Source: Thunnus maccoyii (taxonomy: Eukaryota > Chordata > Actinopteri > Scombriformes > Scombridae). Taken from it: a stretch of 64,000 nt of DNA. Every line of letters begins with the position of its first letter. The first letter of the stretch is position 1. The DNA lies in the NCBI RefSeq assembly GCF_910596095.1, contig NC_056547.1, positions 24,571,647-24,635,646 on the forward strand, read 5' to 3'. This document shows positions 37,445 to 49,856 of this stretch, piece after piece. The position numbers and the translations under genes were made by a program. The notes beneath the pieces are model-generated. The model was not told where the DNA came from. It searched no databases and saw only the letters and a list, made by a program, of their open reading frames with translations.

Positions 37445-37919
37445 CCAGTCCACATCCTAAGATGATACAGAACAGAGAAAAGCAGCTTTCACATTTGTCC
37501 TTGGTGAATGATTTCAATAGTGAATGATCAAAATTGTAGAAAATGTTTCTATCAATTGACTCATCAGTTATTGGCCATTAAATATGATCAATGAACGAAA
37601 TGTTTGGGGACAGAAATGACACACTTATTTTGAAGGACACAGGAAGCTCTGCCGTTCGGTCTGACTACGTTGACGCTGTCTATCTTGTATCAGCTAACAA
37701 CTTAACTAAAACTTGCACCTTGGAGGCTACAGTGACAGTACTTCAAATTGGCCACTATGTACGAAACATATACGGTTATACGTGACTGCAGTTAAACATT
37801 ATGGATATTTCGTCGAGAAGGTGGGTTACAGCCAGCTGCTTGAGAGTTAGCTCGCTAGCTAGCTTCGTTAGCTGATAGCTAGCAGCGGAGTGTCCCACCG
37901 CGGAGCAGCTCTCTCTTAC

Positions 37920-38190
37920 CTCCCGTAGCCGTGGAGAGACAGCTGCAGCCGGCTGGACGGAGAGGAGGGGACCGTAAAAGAACTGTAAAGAAAGTGGGTG
38001 TCCGCCAAATCCCGCTACGGAAAGTAACTCCTCGGTCCGGGGCTGGATGCTCACTAACGAGCAAAGGGGGGACGGTGCAGGGTCATATTGTCTTTCAGCT
38101 ATGCAGTGGGGAAACAGTGTATGCAAATGTGAGGAGTCTGTCTCAATTTATGACCCCTCACCGACACCACTGTCAAGGCGGCAAGAATTA
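37920..38190 (-). promoter_or_regulatory. hmbox1: Probable first exon and promoter region of the hmbox1-type gene
   Basis: A minus-strand donor (GGCTACGGGAG/gtaagagag, exon end 37920) closes a GC- and CpG-richer stretch with no long minus-strand frame matching the protein. An ETS-type site (CAACCGGAAGT on the minus strand, about 38202-38212) lies just upstream, as in many TATA-less housekeeping promoters. The transcription start was not located; the right-hand boundary is approximate. Confidence 0.45.
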
Positions 38191-38529
38191 TGTTCATGAC
38201 TTCCGGTTGTGATCCAGCTACTGAAACATTTTTGTCCACCACATGGTGCCAGAATAAAAGAAAAGGCTACATTTTAGTGACATGATTTCGAAATAATAAA
38301 AGAATGAAAACAATGCGCATACAGTACATTTACAGTAAACAGACTATTCAGTAGCGTTTTTCTACTTTTCAACAGTTACATTTACCCTTTTATTTTGACT
38401 GTTGCTAAAGGAAACATTTGCACTAAATCTGATTGTCTTGACGCAGCACCACCCAACACATATAAACTGGTTTTCTCATCTGCAAGCATTGATTGAGCAA
38501 GTAGTTATATGAAAGGGAAGTAAACAACT

Positions 38530-38605
38530 TCAGTAATATAATAATAATAATAATGCTCATAACAATAATAATAATAATGCATGATAATGATGATAATAAC
38601 AATAT
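38530..38605. repeat. (aat)n-rich stretch
   Basis: ataataataataataatgctc, then aacaataataataataatgc and gataatgatgataataac, upstream of the hmbox1 promoter. Confidence 0.8.
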
Positions 38606-39763
38606 GCCAAAATTCAGTTTAGTCCTAACAACTTTCCAAATCCCATACACACTGGTAAGGATTTATAGGCTATTGCTCAAGGTTTCCTTGCACTTGTCAC
38701 AAGGAAAAAATATTTAACCTGTCCTGTAATGGATTCAGTCGCTATTTGTATGTAACATAGCCAATCATCACTGATGAAGCCAAGTGAAGGTAACTGTCTA
38801 AAACCAGAAATTCTCATCATAAATCATTGAAATATTAGCGGCTGATACCTTGCAGTGTGGAAAGGTTGTTAGTACTGCTAAGAATCAACATTAACAGCTC
38901 TGTATTGCTTTCAGCTGCTTTGAACATATTGTTTGGTTCACTTGTCCCATCATACCTTTCCTCGGGGTGAATTTTGCTGATGTAGCTCACACAAACTAGT
39001 TTATACTACCTGTGCAGAGCCAATTTGAAGGTTGATGGTGAAGTAGCCAAGTGGCTACACTTTCAAAAAAAGACACAAGAATTGTACATTTTGGAGAAAA
39101 ACAGCTCACAGCCATTCTTGGCAAGGTTTTTATTTGTACCTTTACCATTTGAACCAAAAGTGCATCTGTGCAACCCAACTTAATCATTTATATTCACCTT
39201 TAAACAAAACATTCCTCTTATAACACAGTGCTGCAGTGCACATAGACAGAATTGTGTTTAATAGAGCTGAGCTGAATGCTGCTGGGGCTTGATCCCAGTT
39301 ACCTCCGATTATTGTAGGGTGTTTTCAAGCAAGGGGTCAGACTGACAGTGCATTTTAGCATCGTGATAATTTGAATTCCAAACAAAAAAGTTTCTGCACT
39401 ATTATGTACCAGCCCTGAATATTAAGCTCCTGCATTCTGATATCAAGCTGGACAATATCACGGTTGTTTAACCCTCCCTGTTAGCCCTTCAAGGTGAAAT
39501 AAATTGATTTTGCCACTGAAGTCTTCAGTGAGATAGGCATTCAGCCTCTTTCTAAAAGGTGGGTTCAGTGGTCAACCTGAACTTGTGTTTGCAGCCTTGT
39601 GTTTCTGCTAAGTAATGTGGTAGTGCTTGGCTACCACTCCCCTCAGCCCTAGATATGAAGGGGCCTCAGCTGCATCCTTGCATTTTTATACCTTGCTGAC
39701 AGCCTACGTATTTGCTGGAAAGACTGAATATGAACTGATGAGTAATCTAATAATATATGCTAA

Positions 39764-39985
39764 ATAGTAAATGGACTGCACTTATATAGCGCTTTTCTAC
39801 CTTAATGGACAAAGTGCTTTACAGTTTTTGCCTCTCATTCATCCATTCAAACACACACTCACACACTGATGGTGGCAGAGCTGCCATGCAAGGTGCTGGC
39901 CTGACCACTGGCAGCAACTTCTTGCTCAAAGACACTCCGACACATGGACAGGAAGAGCCAGGGATCAAACCTGCCCGGAAGCTTG
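39764..39985 (-). mobile_element. Degenerate SINE of the same broad type, reverse orientation
   Basis: Plus strand gtaaatggactgcacttatatagcgct at its left end is the reverse of the SINE tail. ttgctcaaagacact is the reverse of the fish SINE core, and gggatcaaacc (39961-39971) is a reversed B box (GGTTTGATCCC). The A box is not recognisable. Confidence 0.65.
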
Positions 39986-40278
39986 AAGATAATGTAATGG
40001 TGTTCTGCTTCACCCCATCTTGAAAATGTATTTTCTGATTGCAAAAGCTCTTTTAAATGATTATATTTAACTACTAGTGCATTTTCTGTCCCTTAGGAAT
40101 TTTCATATTATGAAGCAGTTATTGGTTTTCTTATTAGTTTTTTTTTTTTGGAGATAATTGTATTTGAAGTGGCATTACAACACCCTTAAATGTCTATTTT
40201 AATCCTTAAATAACCTGTAGTACCCTGAACAGCAATGGACTTGTGAATTAGTGTTTATAGCAATCTCTCTGCCTCCCT

Positions 40279-40282
<4 letters not shown>

Positions 40283-40320
<38 letters not shown>
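40283..40320. repeat. (CT)n microsatellite upstream of the first connexin
   Basis: tccctccctccctctctctc then pure ct for about 30 bases, about 280 bases before the ATG. Pyrimidine tracts like this occur in some promoters and intron ends; role unknown. Confidence 0.85.
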
Positions 40321-40322
<2 letters not shown>

Positions 40323-40597
40323 TTCCAGCCTGTTAGTCAAGGCGTTTGCTATCATCAAGTCCAACAGTGACTGTAGCAGAAGAATGAGTCTATGTTTGCT
40401 TTTCCTGATATTCTTCCCTCCCCTTCAGCCTGTGCCAAAACAGCAGTAGTAATAAGCACTATATTAAAGAACCTTTGTGCTTGACGTGCTCAGTTCACTT
40501 TGTGTCCAAGCCATCTGTATTCGAGCACTCAGCAGATTGTGTGCCACATCTTTGGGGTGTTTGGTGCTTGTTTTTTTGCATCCTCTGAAACAGCACC

Positions 40598-41632
40598 ATG
40601 AACTGGGCCTTCCTTGAGGGCCTCCTGAATGGGGTGAACAAGTACTCCACAGCGTTTGGTCGCATCTGGCTCGCCATCGTTTTCATTTTCAGGCTCCTGG
40701 TCTTCCTGGTGGCCTGTGAGAAGGTCTGGGGTGACGAGCAGAAGAACTTTGACTGCGACACCCGCCAGCCCGGTTGTCAAAATGTCTGCTATGACCACTA
40801 CTTCCCCATCGCCTACACCCGACTCTGGGCTCTCCAGCTGATCTTTGTCACCTGCCCGTCCCTTCTTGTGACACTCCATGTGGGCTACCGAGAAGAACGG
40901 GAGCGCAAACACCAGCTGAAGTACGGCAAGGGTTGCACCCCTCTCTACGATGGAAACACTGGAAAGAAGCGAGGGGGGCTTTGGTGGACCTACTTCCTTA
41001 GCTTGATTTTCAAGATAACGGTGGACGCTGTGTTTGTCTTCCTTCTTTTCTACATTTATGAGGCCACCTTCTTCCCACCTTTGGTGAAATGCAGCGAGCT
41101 GCCATGTCCCAATGTGGTGAACTGCTACATTGCTAGGTAAGGGTACCTCTTAGTCTTAAATGAAATCTATCTATCTATCTGTCAAAAAACATGTGTCCTC
41201 AAGTAAGACTCTAATTTACTTGAGGTCCTCAATGGCTAAACTTGGCCTCTGGCCTGCACTAGCAAACCACATTTTCTAAAGGAATCAATAAATCTTAATA
41301 AGGTACTATCTCTCATCTTTGATTATGTGTTCCTCAGGCCCACAGAGAAGAAACTATTCACCATCTTCATGGTGGTGACCAGCTTCGTGTGCATCTTCCT
41401 CACCTTCTGCGAGATCCTCTATCTGTGCGGGAAGAGGGTCGTGGAGCGCTGTGGAGGAGGACCCCGTTCCGTGAGAGAAAATTCCTTCATGATGACCAGA
41501 ACTCCTCTGACTGGGAAGGAGAATTCAGCATACAAGGAGCCTGTCCCGGAGAAGGCCAAGATGATGGACAACAGCAATGGAGACACAGGCAAAGACGGTC
41601 CAGCCCCAGTGTACAGCATAGCAGTCTCCTGA
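40598..41632 (+). CDS. Beta-type connexin, GJB4/GJB5-like, with a coding intron
   Basis: Gap-junction channel subunit; six form a connexon in the plasma membrane. Exons 40598-41136 and 41338-41632 join inside an Arg codon (AG/G) to give 277 residues. The start [20 protein letters not shown] matches the human GJB4 start closely. Four transmembrane segments can be seen. Extracellular loop 1 has the C-X6-C-X3-C set ([12 protein letters not shown]), and loop 2 has C-X4-C-X5-C ([12 protein letters not shown]). The cytoplasmic loop has YREERERKH. Unspliced, the frame stops four bases into the intron (AGG TAA), before the fourth membrane segment. The resumed frame [20 protein letters not shown] supplies that segment, which proves the intron is needed. 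The usual connexin has one coding exon. A possible 5' UTR acceptor (ctgaaacag) ends a few bases before the ATG. It lies 2.3 kb from a second connexin in the same orientation. Confidence 0.95.
41137..41337 (+). other. Phase-2 coding intron of the first connexin
   Basis: 201 bp, GTAAGG...TCCTCAG, with a short (atct)n run at about 41164-41180. It falls between loop 2 and the fourth membrane segment. The second connexin has no intron at the matching Arg-Pro position. Confidence 0.93.
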
Positions 41633-41659
41633 GAGACATGATGAGACATGAGAGAACAA

Positions 41660-41665
41660 AATAAA
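41660..41665 (+). terminator. Proximal poly(A) signal of the first connexin
   Basis: AATAAA 28 bases after the stop codon. A second AATAAA at 42083-42088 would give a 3' UTR of about 450 bases. Which one is used cannot be told from the sequence. Confidence 0.45.
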
Positions 41666-42089
41666 CTCTTTGGTAGCTTTTCTACTGTCAGCCAGAATTA
41701 TCTGTAAAAGGTTAGCAGTTTAAAGGAAATTTTGTTTACAAAGGTCATTTTTAAAAACAATTTTACATTAAAACCATGTAATGTTTTTATCCCTTAATTT
41801 TGTTAAGCTGAACATGTATGTAATGCTTTTTGTAAGCTTCTGATCTGACATGCAATGCCTGATGTGCAGAAGATTATTTGCTGTACTTTGACTATTTATG
41901 TTATTATTTGTTACATTTTTTGTTGCCTGTTTCTTGAATATCATAGCCACAAAACAAAATTGTTCGATTTGTGTGAACATAAATCAGACTGGAAATTATG
42001 CAGAGCTGTATATGAGCACATATAATGTCCTGAACCTGTCCCATTATCAAAGAGAGATGGAAATTATATTTTCTAAAAGAAAAATAAAA

Positions 42090-43939
42090 CATCCTGTCAA
42101 ATCTACTTTTGTACATATCTTTCTTTTATTTCCGTAGGAAACATTTTGGAAACCTTACTTATTAATTGATAACCTTTGCATCATTCAGGTGATTTTTCAA
42201 ATCTGTAAAATGTCTTTTCTGGAACCTGTAGTGACTCTGCAACATGCGGGGCAGATAAAATGGTTGCAAAGGAAATTGAACCAATAGAGATCCAGATTGT
42301 GGATTAAAACATGTGCAAAAGAAATCTGAAAAATCACAATGTGATTTAAGAAAACTTGGTTAGATTATGATCTACATGTGGTTGGTGATGGGAGGAGCAT
42401 TATTGACAAAAGTTGATAAAACCACCACTCCTAAGTTTCAGACCACTTCTTTGACAATTAACCACATCCTTCATTCCTCCATAACAAAACAACAGACAGA
42501 GAGTACACATGTGTAGGACGGTATCGTAAAACTGAGTGTACTAATAAGGCAGAGACTGTGGTACATTATCGCCTGAGAAAATGAACAAGCAAACGTTGGC
42601 TATATCTGGTTTTGCGATATTGGCTCTCCATATCTCAGGTGTATGTGAGTGCCTGTTCTTCCAGAGTGCTTGCTCAAACAAATGTTAGGTGGTGGCCCTT
42701 TTTAATCCTGCTTAATCAAAAGCTACAAAAGGCATATCTTCAAATTCCAGTTGCCTAATGGAACTGATACCAAATCACCTGTTAAGAAACGTGGGGATCA
42801 GTCACCATTAGAGTACAGTGACACACCTAAATGGGTTTTACTAAGGTCTGTTTGTTGTGTATTATATGGTATCACCTTAAGTAATTTGCACAAAATCACA
42901 CTCTGCAACCAAAGTCCTAGTTCGGTCAAACCACTGATGTGTACATTTTGCTGTTTTCTTTGACCAATTTCGGTAAAGGTACCCTGTCCCCAGTGAGTTT
43001 AAGGTTCATTGTTCTTGGAGCTCTTGTCTTACCTGAAAGTCAGTTAAATTGATAAATTGATGCTGATGAGGAGCAGGAAAGGGGTACGTCATGAGTTGGA
43101 TTTTTAAAGGGATGTTCTGGGTGGATGCCAAAAGTGGCCACACCTCCAAACTATGGCCAAGAGTTGATTCTTCAACCCAGTCAATATCAGAGACCCACTG
43201 TAGGAGGGAGGTTGCACAAAGCTACCTGTTGAACTTATTACTATAGTCGGTCTATTTCTCAGACAGGGGAACACTATGGACTGTGTAGACAACCTGTACT
43301 CTTAAGGTAAGCTATATGAAATTTTAGTATTTATTTTGTAACTGGATATTTTGAGTCAGTTGTATTCAGTTTTAAGACTCATTGCAAAACAAAATACATG
43401 AGATTTAAGGGTAGAATTCAGTGTGGACTAATTTATTCAGAGAGAGTGTAAGAGAGCTCTACCGTCGAGCTTCAGCCTAAACTTTCCTATACGTATACAA
43501 ATATTCCTCTACACTGTGGAGGGTTTTATGTGTTGAACAACCAAGTATTTCATTAATTATTCAAGGAACATTTCTTCAAAGTGCTAAACTTTGTGAGTGA
43601 AAGCACTTTTAACTGTGAGAAATGGGAGATGGGATTCAGCTGTCAGAGCTACCAAAAAAAGGTTTGATCAGAAAAGGGAACATTTGTCTAAAATAGGCAA
43701 TGAAATATTTGGAACAGATAACAGAGTTACAGTATGATATTTTGGCAAATCAAAGATTGATTTTATCTCATTTTGCTCCTTAAGTTTCTTGTAATTCTCT
43801 GGATAATTGCGTAACTCTGCCTTTGTGTTTGTCTTTTTATCGTGTTCTAGCTCACTCTTGAAAAAGTTTACTTTCTGCAACATTCGAAGCAGACTTCTAA
43901 AGAGACACAAGTCAAAAGAAGTGAATCAAAGCTGAACTC
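42090..43939. other. Region between the two connexins
   Basis: AT-rich; no gene seen. Probably contains the promoter and leader of the gjb3-like gene; gactcaaag-type leader bases (gtgaatcaaagctgaactc) precede its ATG. Confidence 0.5.
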
Positions 43940-44662
43940 ATGGATTGGAAGTTTCTCCAGGGTCTTCTTAGTGGAGTCAACAAGTACTCCACTGCCTTCG
44001 GACGCATTTGGCTGTCAGTGGTTTTCGTCTTCAGGGTGTTGGTCTATGTGGTGGCTGCTGAGCGTGTCTGGAGCGATGACCAGGGACACTTTGACTGCAA
44101 CATCCGCCAACCAGGTTGCACCAACATCTGCTATGATTACTTTTTCCCCATTTCCCACATTCGCTTGTGGGCCCTCCAGCTCATCTTCGTCACTTGCCCT
44201 TCCTTCATGGTGGTGCTGCACGTGGCCTACCGAGAAGAGCGGGAACGCAAGTACCGAGCAAAGCACGGTGAGAACGCTCGGCTGTATGACAACCCAGGCC
44301 AAAAGCATGGCGGTCTGTGGTGGACTTATCTGATAAGTCTCTTCATGAAGACTGCCTTTGAGATCACGTTCCTCTACTTGCTCCACTACATCTATGACAG
44401 CTTCAAGCTGCCCAGGAAGGTCCAATGTGATATCTCGCCCTGTCCCAATTTAGTGGACTGCTATGTATCCCGGCCCACTGAGAAGACCATTTTCACCTAC
44501 TTCATGGTGGGGGCATCCCTCATGTGTGTGGTGCTCAACATCTGCGAGATTTTCTATCTAATCGCTGCCCGGGTGGTTAATCTCAAACACAGAGGCACCG
44601 TTCACACCTCATCTAGAATGGTCCATGCTGACATGGATGGCCGCAAGTCTCTTACATCATAG
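43940..44662 (+). CDS. gjb3: Beta-type connexin, GJB3 (connexin 31)-like
   Basis: Gap-junction channel subunit of the plasma membrane. Single uninterrupted coding exon, 240 residues. The N-terminal third is nearly the same as human connexin 31 ([20 protein letters not shown], then [20 protein letters not shown]). Loop 1 cysteines are C-X6-C-X3-C ([12 protein letters not shown]). Loop 2 is C-X4-C-X5-C ([12 protein letters not shown]), whereas human connexin 31 has one extra residue between the first two cysteines. Four membrane segments and YREERERKY in the cytoplasmic loop are present. The tail after [19 protein letters not shown] is short and ends GRKSLTS. It is the tandem neighbour of the first connexin and probably arose with it by old local duplication. 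Orthology to gjb3 rests on the N-terminal match and order; a teleost name such as a numbered cx could apply. Confidence 0.92.
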   Translation: MDWKFLQGLLSGVNKYSTAFGRIWLSVVFVFRVLVYVVAAERVWSDDQGHFDCNIRQPGCTNICYDYFFPISHIRLWALQLIFVTCPSFMVVLHVAYREERERKYRAKHGENARLYDNPGQKHGGLWWTYLISLFMKTAFEITFLYLLHYIYDSFKLPRKVQCDISPCPNLVDCYVSRPTEKTIFTYFMVGASLMCVVLNICEIFYLIAARVVNLKHRGTVHTSSRMVHADMDGRKSLTS

Positions 44663-44773
44663 ATGGAGTAACTGTTCAACTATAGGGCCATATTTTTTCT
44701 TCATTGAGGGTATTTTAATTTTCAAAGTAATTTTATATACAATTTTATATGATATATAATGATATTATAGTGT

Positions 44774-44779
44774 AATAAA
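44774..44779 (+). terminator. Poly(A) signals of the gjb3-like gene
   Basis: AATAAA about 110 bases after the stop, in an AT-rich 3' flank; another AATAAA lies at 44952-44957. Confidence 0.5.
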
Positions 44780-44959
44780 TATTTCTTCACTAGAAGAGAT
44801 TTGAATGATTTAGTCTACTGTACATCGTGAACCAATTGATCAATGTTAAATGAAGGACTAAAGGAATGTTCATATTTGTGACCATTGTCATTGATGACAA
44901 TGGCATTATTTGTTTATTGTATTCTCTTACAAAGTTTATCAAAGCACTGAGAATAAAGT

Positions 44960-45990
44960 TTCTTGAACTTGGAAACCAGAGAAAATGCACATTCATGGGA
45001 AAGATCTGTTTTCTTCTTCTTTCATAGCACCATTTCTCCACCTGGTGGCACTAAAGGCCTACTACATTATCATGTGAGGGCTGTGAAGCCTTCAGAAAAC
45101 AAAATCCCATAGATCAATTGTTTTGTATATAAGTTGCTAAAAAGGCAACTTTGCAATTTCGACAAGATTCATACACTATAGCTTCTGTGGTACTCTTTAG
45201 TAACTTAATTAAAAGGAATCTTAATATTCTAAAATGTATCACAGAATAATCAAATGGTAAGGCCATTTGTCATGTTTTTCCAGGCTTTGATCCAGGTGTT
45301 GACATCAGAACTAGCATTGAAGGTTAACGCACCACATTTAACCAAAGTGCACTTTAGTGTAAAAAAAACTTGTTGAATAAAGTAAGTTAACTTTAGTGTA
45401 GTGTTTTTTTTTTTACCTATCACAAAATAAAGAGGGAGGTGCTAATAGGTGCACCTGCGCTCGTTTGCAATAGGTGTATCTGCGGACTCACTATCTACAT
45501 GTCATGCCAACTTTGGCTTCAAAATAAAAGCATAAAATGCAACCCGTAAAGGACAATTGAAAGCTGGAGTGAAGGAACATTTTGAAAGATAAAAACGTGT
45601 TTAAAGTATTAATTTACCGCAAATTATGTCTTAAACATAACCTTCACATTAGTTAATTTCATTCACTTGCTTAAAAAAATTAAATTGGGCTATATAGTTT
45701 TGACTTTTTCGTGTCATTTTCTAACTTTCACACCAAAGCTGCATAAAATATTATTTGTTAGCATATCAAATTCAATCTTCAAAAATCATGCCATGCTCAT
45801 CACGCTTCATACATACATTCTGAGGTCAAATTTTATTTTGAAATGATTTAGCAGAAGCGTCACTGTCTGCGTGCTTTGCTGAGTGACACTTTGATGTGTG
45901 GTGTTTAATTTGAAGAGGGGAAAAGGACACGCTGGTAACATCAACACACGAGACTCACCGTCAATTTTAAGGAATGGTGACCAGGCCGAG
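44960..45990. other. Intergenic region and tmem54 5' UTR/promoter
   Basis: AT-rich; an A-run/T-run pair near 45361-45413 forms a small imperfect hairpin (taaagtaagttaactttagtg). No TATA box can be placed with confidence. Confidence 0.4.
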
Positions 45991-48900
45991 ATGGCCGGTT
46001 CAGGTAAAACATCACCTGTGAAGATGATTTAAATATATGTAAGGTGCAGACAGTGTTTGTTAAAAAAGTTTCGGTGTTTGTTTGGGTGCGGTAGTGGCGT
46101 GACACACCAGTCTGGAGATGATGAACTCTGCAGTGTCTCGTGGAAAAAACCTTTGAAATTGTACTATCATACTAATATATTTTATAATTTGTCTAAACCA
46201 CTTCTAAGAATCTTTTGTGTGTATGATTTCAGCACATTGAAACAATTTTAACAACAATGCTTGCATCAAATAGTGTTGATAATCCTGATATTAACACTAG
46301 AAATATAACACCCCTTATACCAAAATGTCATAAAAACTGTTTTGAGCCCACATCCTTTGACGTGTTTTAATGTCAGAGGTTGAACAGTCTTCATGTGAAA
46401 TGCAAATAGACTCATATGCAGGTGGGTTGTCTCAAACAGTGCAGGGATGTATTTTGTGGAGAAATGGACTTATCTTGTCAAAATAGGAGTTATGATGGAA
46501 ATATCCAATGTTACACACACACAAACAAATAAATATAGAGGTGTAGGACAACCAAAAATTGTCTTTTTTATTAAGTCTAACTCTAACGGAGCACTTAATA
46601 TTTGATGTCTAAAGTGAGGCAGTTTTCATTATTCCATATGGAATATTAATCACCTGCAACATTATATGAAAGCATCACCAAATGTAGAATGGGCTGTTGG
46701 ATGACATGCAAAACTTACAGATCAACTTCATGAACCAAATTTAACAAATTGTTCGGATTTATTACGCATCAGGATAGAAAATGCATCATGTTGTCTTCAT
46801 TGCTTGGTTTCTATAATTCTAAAAAGTTAGGTCTAGATTTAGTTTAAAATTTGATATTTTCACTCCATGAACAAGCACAGTGTGTCCAACATTGCTTTTC
46901 ATGTGCACTGTATAAGAACGTACTGGATTTATTTGCTATATTTTCATCTTCACTCCAGCTCTGACTTTTTTCAGTTACTGTAAATGTAATTTTCAGTCCA
47001 CTCTAATACCCTTGTTAGGGACATGTCAGTCTGTACTGCCTGTACTGTAGTTATGTGCTCAGCAGCTAATCATTAATACAAGTGACATCCCTGCTGTGGT
47101 TTTGACCTGGCATTTGTCTCTGATCAATACAACAGGGATTATAGCACTGGGACATTGAACCTGGGCAACATGGATGATGTAACATTATCCAAAACCACTG
47201 CAACTCTCTCTGTTTTGTATCACGCGTCTTTGTATTTCACTGCCTGGAGCGTCTCTTCTTCTCTTATCCCCCGTCCTCCTTCCTTCCTTCCTCTCTTCAG
47301 GAGTGTGTTGTGCCAGCTTGGAGCAGCCTCAGGCCCTGATGAAGATGGGGTTGAGCATGGTCCTAATTGGTCATGTTAACTTCTTGCTGGGAGCGCTGGT
47401 TCACGGTGTGGTGCTCAGACACATCAACCTCCACCAGCAGGCCAGGGCCATGGAGTACGCCATCTCTAATGTGGTGGCTCTCACATCTGGCCTGGTGGTG
47501 AGTGCTTATACACAGGCTGCACTGTGGCATTTCTGCAATATCAAGGAGTGAATTCATCTCTGCGGGCATTATGGAGTATAAGGGAACTTGTTTTACACGT
47601 TTCCATTTTATTAAAAAAATGCCAACAAACCATATCAGGGCAGTATTTTCAGTTCAGGGCTCACTGCTGAGACTTTGTTATTAAGAGCCATGGGCTTTAC
47701 CATTAGTGCCTCCCTACAACAGTTACAAATGTGCCTACTCCTTCAAGAAATGTACTAGAATTAATCATAATATACTGTAGAGACCTTCTTAATAAAAAGT
47801 TCTTTGGGCTTGTACCATAGAGGATCTTTTTTTTCGCTGCTATAAGGAACCATTTGGTAAAAGTAACCCGAGTGTTTGTTAAAATAGCTTCACATAACTC
47901 TTTTAAAATAATGTAGGAAAGTGTTAAATTCTGCAAATGATTTGGATTCTCAGTCAAACAAATCATTGGATCCTTTGATCAGTCATTAGGGTTACTTGTA
48001 AAACTACCTCTCTAAACAAAGACCCCTTGAAAAAGCCTCATTTTTTTATGCACATATTCTTGTAATAAATTTAATTTCTACTAAAAAAATGCAGTAAATA
48101 GTTGTTTAAAACAGTGGCTGCATTGGTCTTATATGGTTATATGTGATAATTCTAATTGATGAATTTGATGCTAATTGTCTTTTTTTTTTCCGGCCCAACA
48201 AAAACAACTTTCAAAACCCACATAGGCACTTAAATACACAGAAGTGCTGAGGTGGTGACAGAAATGACGGTTTGACTTTCCTCATGTTGCTAACTTCAGT
48301 AAACAGAGACTGGGATATACTTCCAAATACACTTACATATGTATCTGGAAGTATATCAAAGGAAATCATTTCCTTTTTAGCTCTATGGTAATTTTGGATA
48401 TCATCCATCGTTGCTGTTCCCTGTCAAAAATGAGTAGTAGCAGAAGATGTTAATTTAAACAAAACGGACATTTTCTTAGATCTTTTCTCTCTTCTCACTG
48501 CAGGGGATTGTTGTTGGCATTCTGGCTATTGTCCTGTCCAAAAACAAGAAGAGCAGAAGCCTGGTTAGTATCACTTTTAGTTTCTAATTCAGTTTTTGTT
48601 TTATTTAAATGCTCTTGAAAAAAAGATAAACCCATTAAAAATGCAGACAGGAAACTATCTACTGTGCATTCTGGCAATGCTGCTGTCAATCATGACCCCT
48701 GATGTTAAGTGATGATTTCTTTCCAGCTTTCTTTTCATTGATCCCTCCTACCACATCAGTATTTTCATGGCGCACTATGTACCAATTTTGATCTCCGTCT
48801 CACTGCTCTGCACGTACACTTGCTTTCACTTTTGTATTCTCCTGTTTTCTCATACTTTATTCTCAGCTCTTGTCTCTGTCTAGTCAGGAGGACATAAAAA

Positions 48901-49813
48901 AAAACCCCTTTTGAGCTCCTACATGCTGCATGTTGCTTCAGGTGTTAAGATCCAGCCCTGCAGAGCTAGCAGACTTTCTGTTCTCCACCTCTGCCTCCAG
49001 TCGTGCACAACGGTTTCTCTCTGTTTATTCAATCAGCTGTCGGGCTGCTCAGACGGGACCGACGAGGCAGTGAGTTGAACAGAATGAGTAAACATGGGCA
49101 AACCTGCCGTGATAAACCACTCCCAGCTTCCATTGTTAGTCGATGTAACCGTGAACTGGGCAAGGCAGCGCTGACGAGCAGCAGCTCAACTCATCTTATC
49201 TTATTCAGTCATCCAGGCATCATAAAGCATGAGTAACATGTAATCTCAACACTCCCTCTTTTCATGTTAACACAGTCCTTTAGTCACATTTTCTGGCTAC
49301 TGCAACTTCTAATCTCCTGATGAACTGCACTATTTTCTAATGTTCTTATCAAGTTTTGACTGAACAACTCATGTCGTCTTCACAAAGCGATATTAAGTCT
49401 CGAGACTTTCTGTACCTACTGTATGTCGCACCTTCTGTAAACTTATTTAAGGTTAGGCCCACTGTTTTAGTATTCAGAACATCATTTATTATCGTGTGTA
49501 ACTGATAGATTTAGTTTCTAATGCTGCAGCTTCTTACTGGGATTAAAAGATAAGGCCTAGCATTGTTCTATATCTTTCTTATCATCAAGAAATCACTTAG
49601 AAACCAGCATAGTGTTTCTCAGTACGTACAACAACCCTACCCTGTCTGTGGCACTGTGTGACCCCAAGCCTGCTGGTTACTTCTGAAGACAAAAATCCTT
49701 TAAGACGGGTCACAAAACAGCTGGACACTGTAGTTTCTTACAAAGTTATGTGAAAAGGGGGTCAATTGTGGATTTGTTGTGGACTATTTTCAACAGCAAA
49801 TGTGGTGCACGAG

Positions 49814-49856
<43 letters not shown>

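Larger units (their letters stand above)
38213..40597. other. Intergenic region between hmbox1 and the connexins
   Basis: Holds the (aat)n stretch, the reversed SINE and the (CT)n tract. A connexin 5' noncoding exon may lie here, since an acceptor-like ctgaaacag ends just before the ATG at 40598, but its partner was not identified. Confidence 0.5.

Noticed and set aside
40529-40912. Minus-strand frame of 127 codons
   Set aside because: Shadow of the first connexin; a similar shadow occurs at 44015-44425.
40598-41140. Truncated 180-residue connexin as a pseudogene
   Set aside because: The stop lies in a clean GT-AG intron and the frame resumes with the fourth membrane segment, so the gene is intact.
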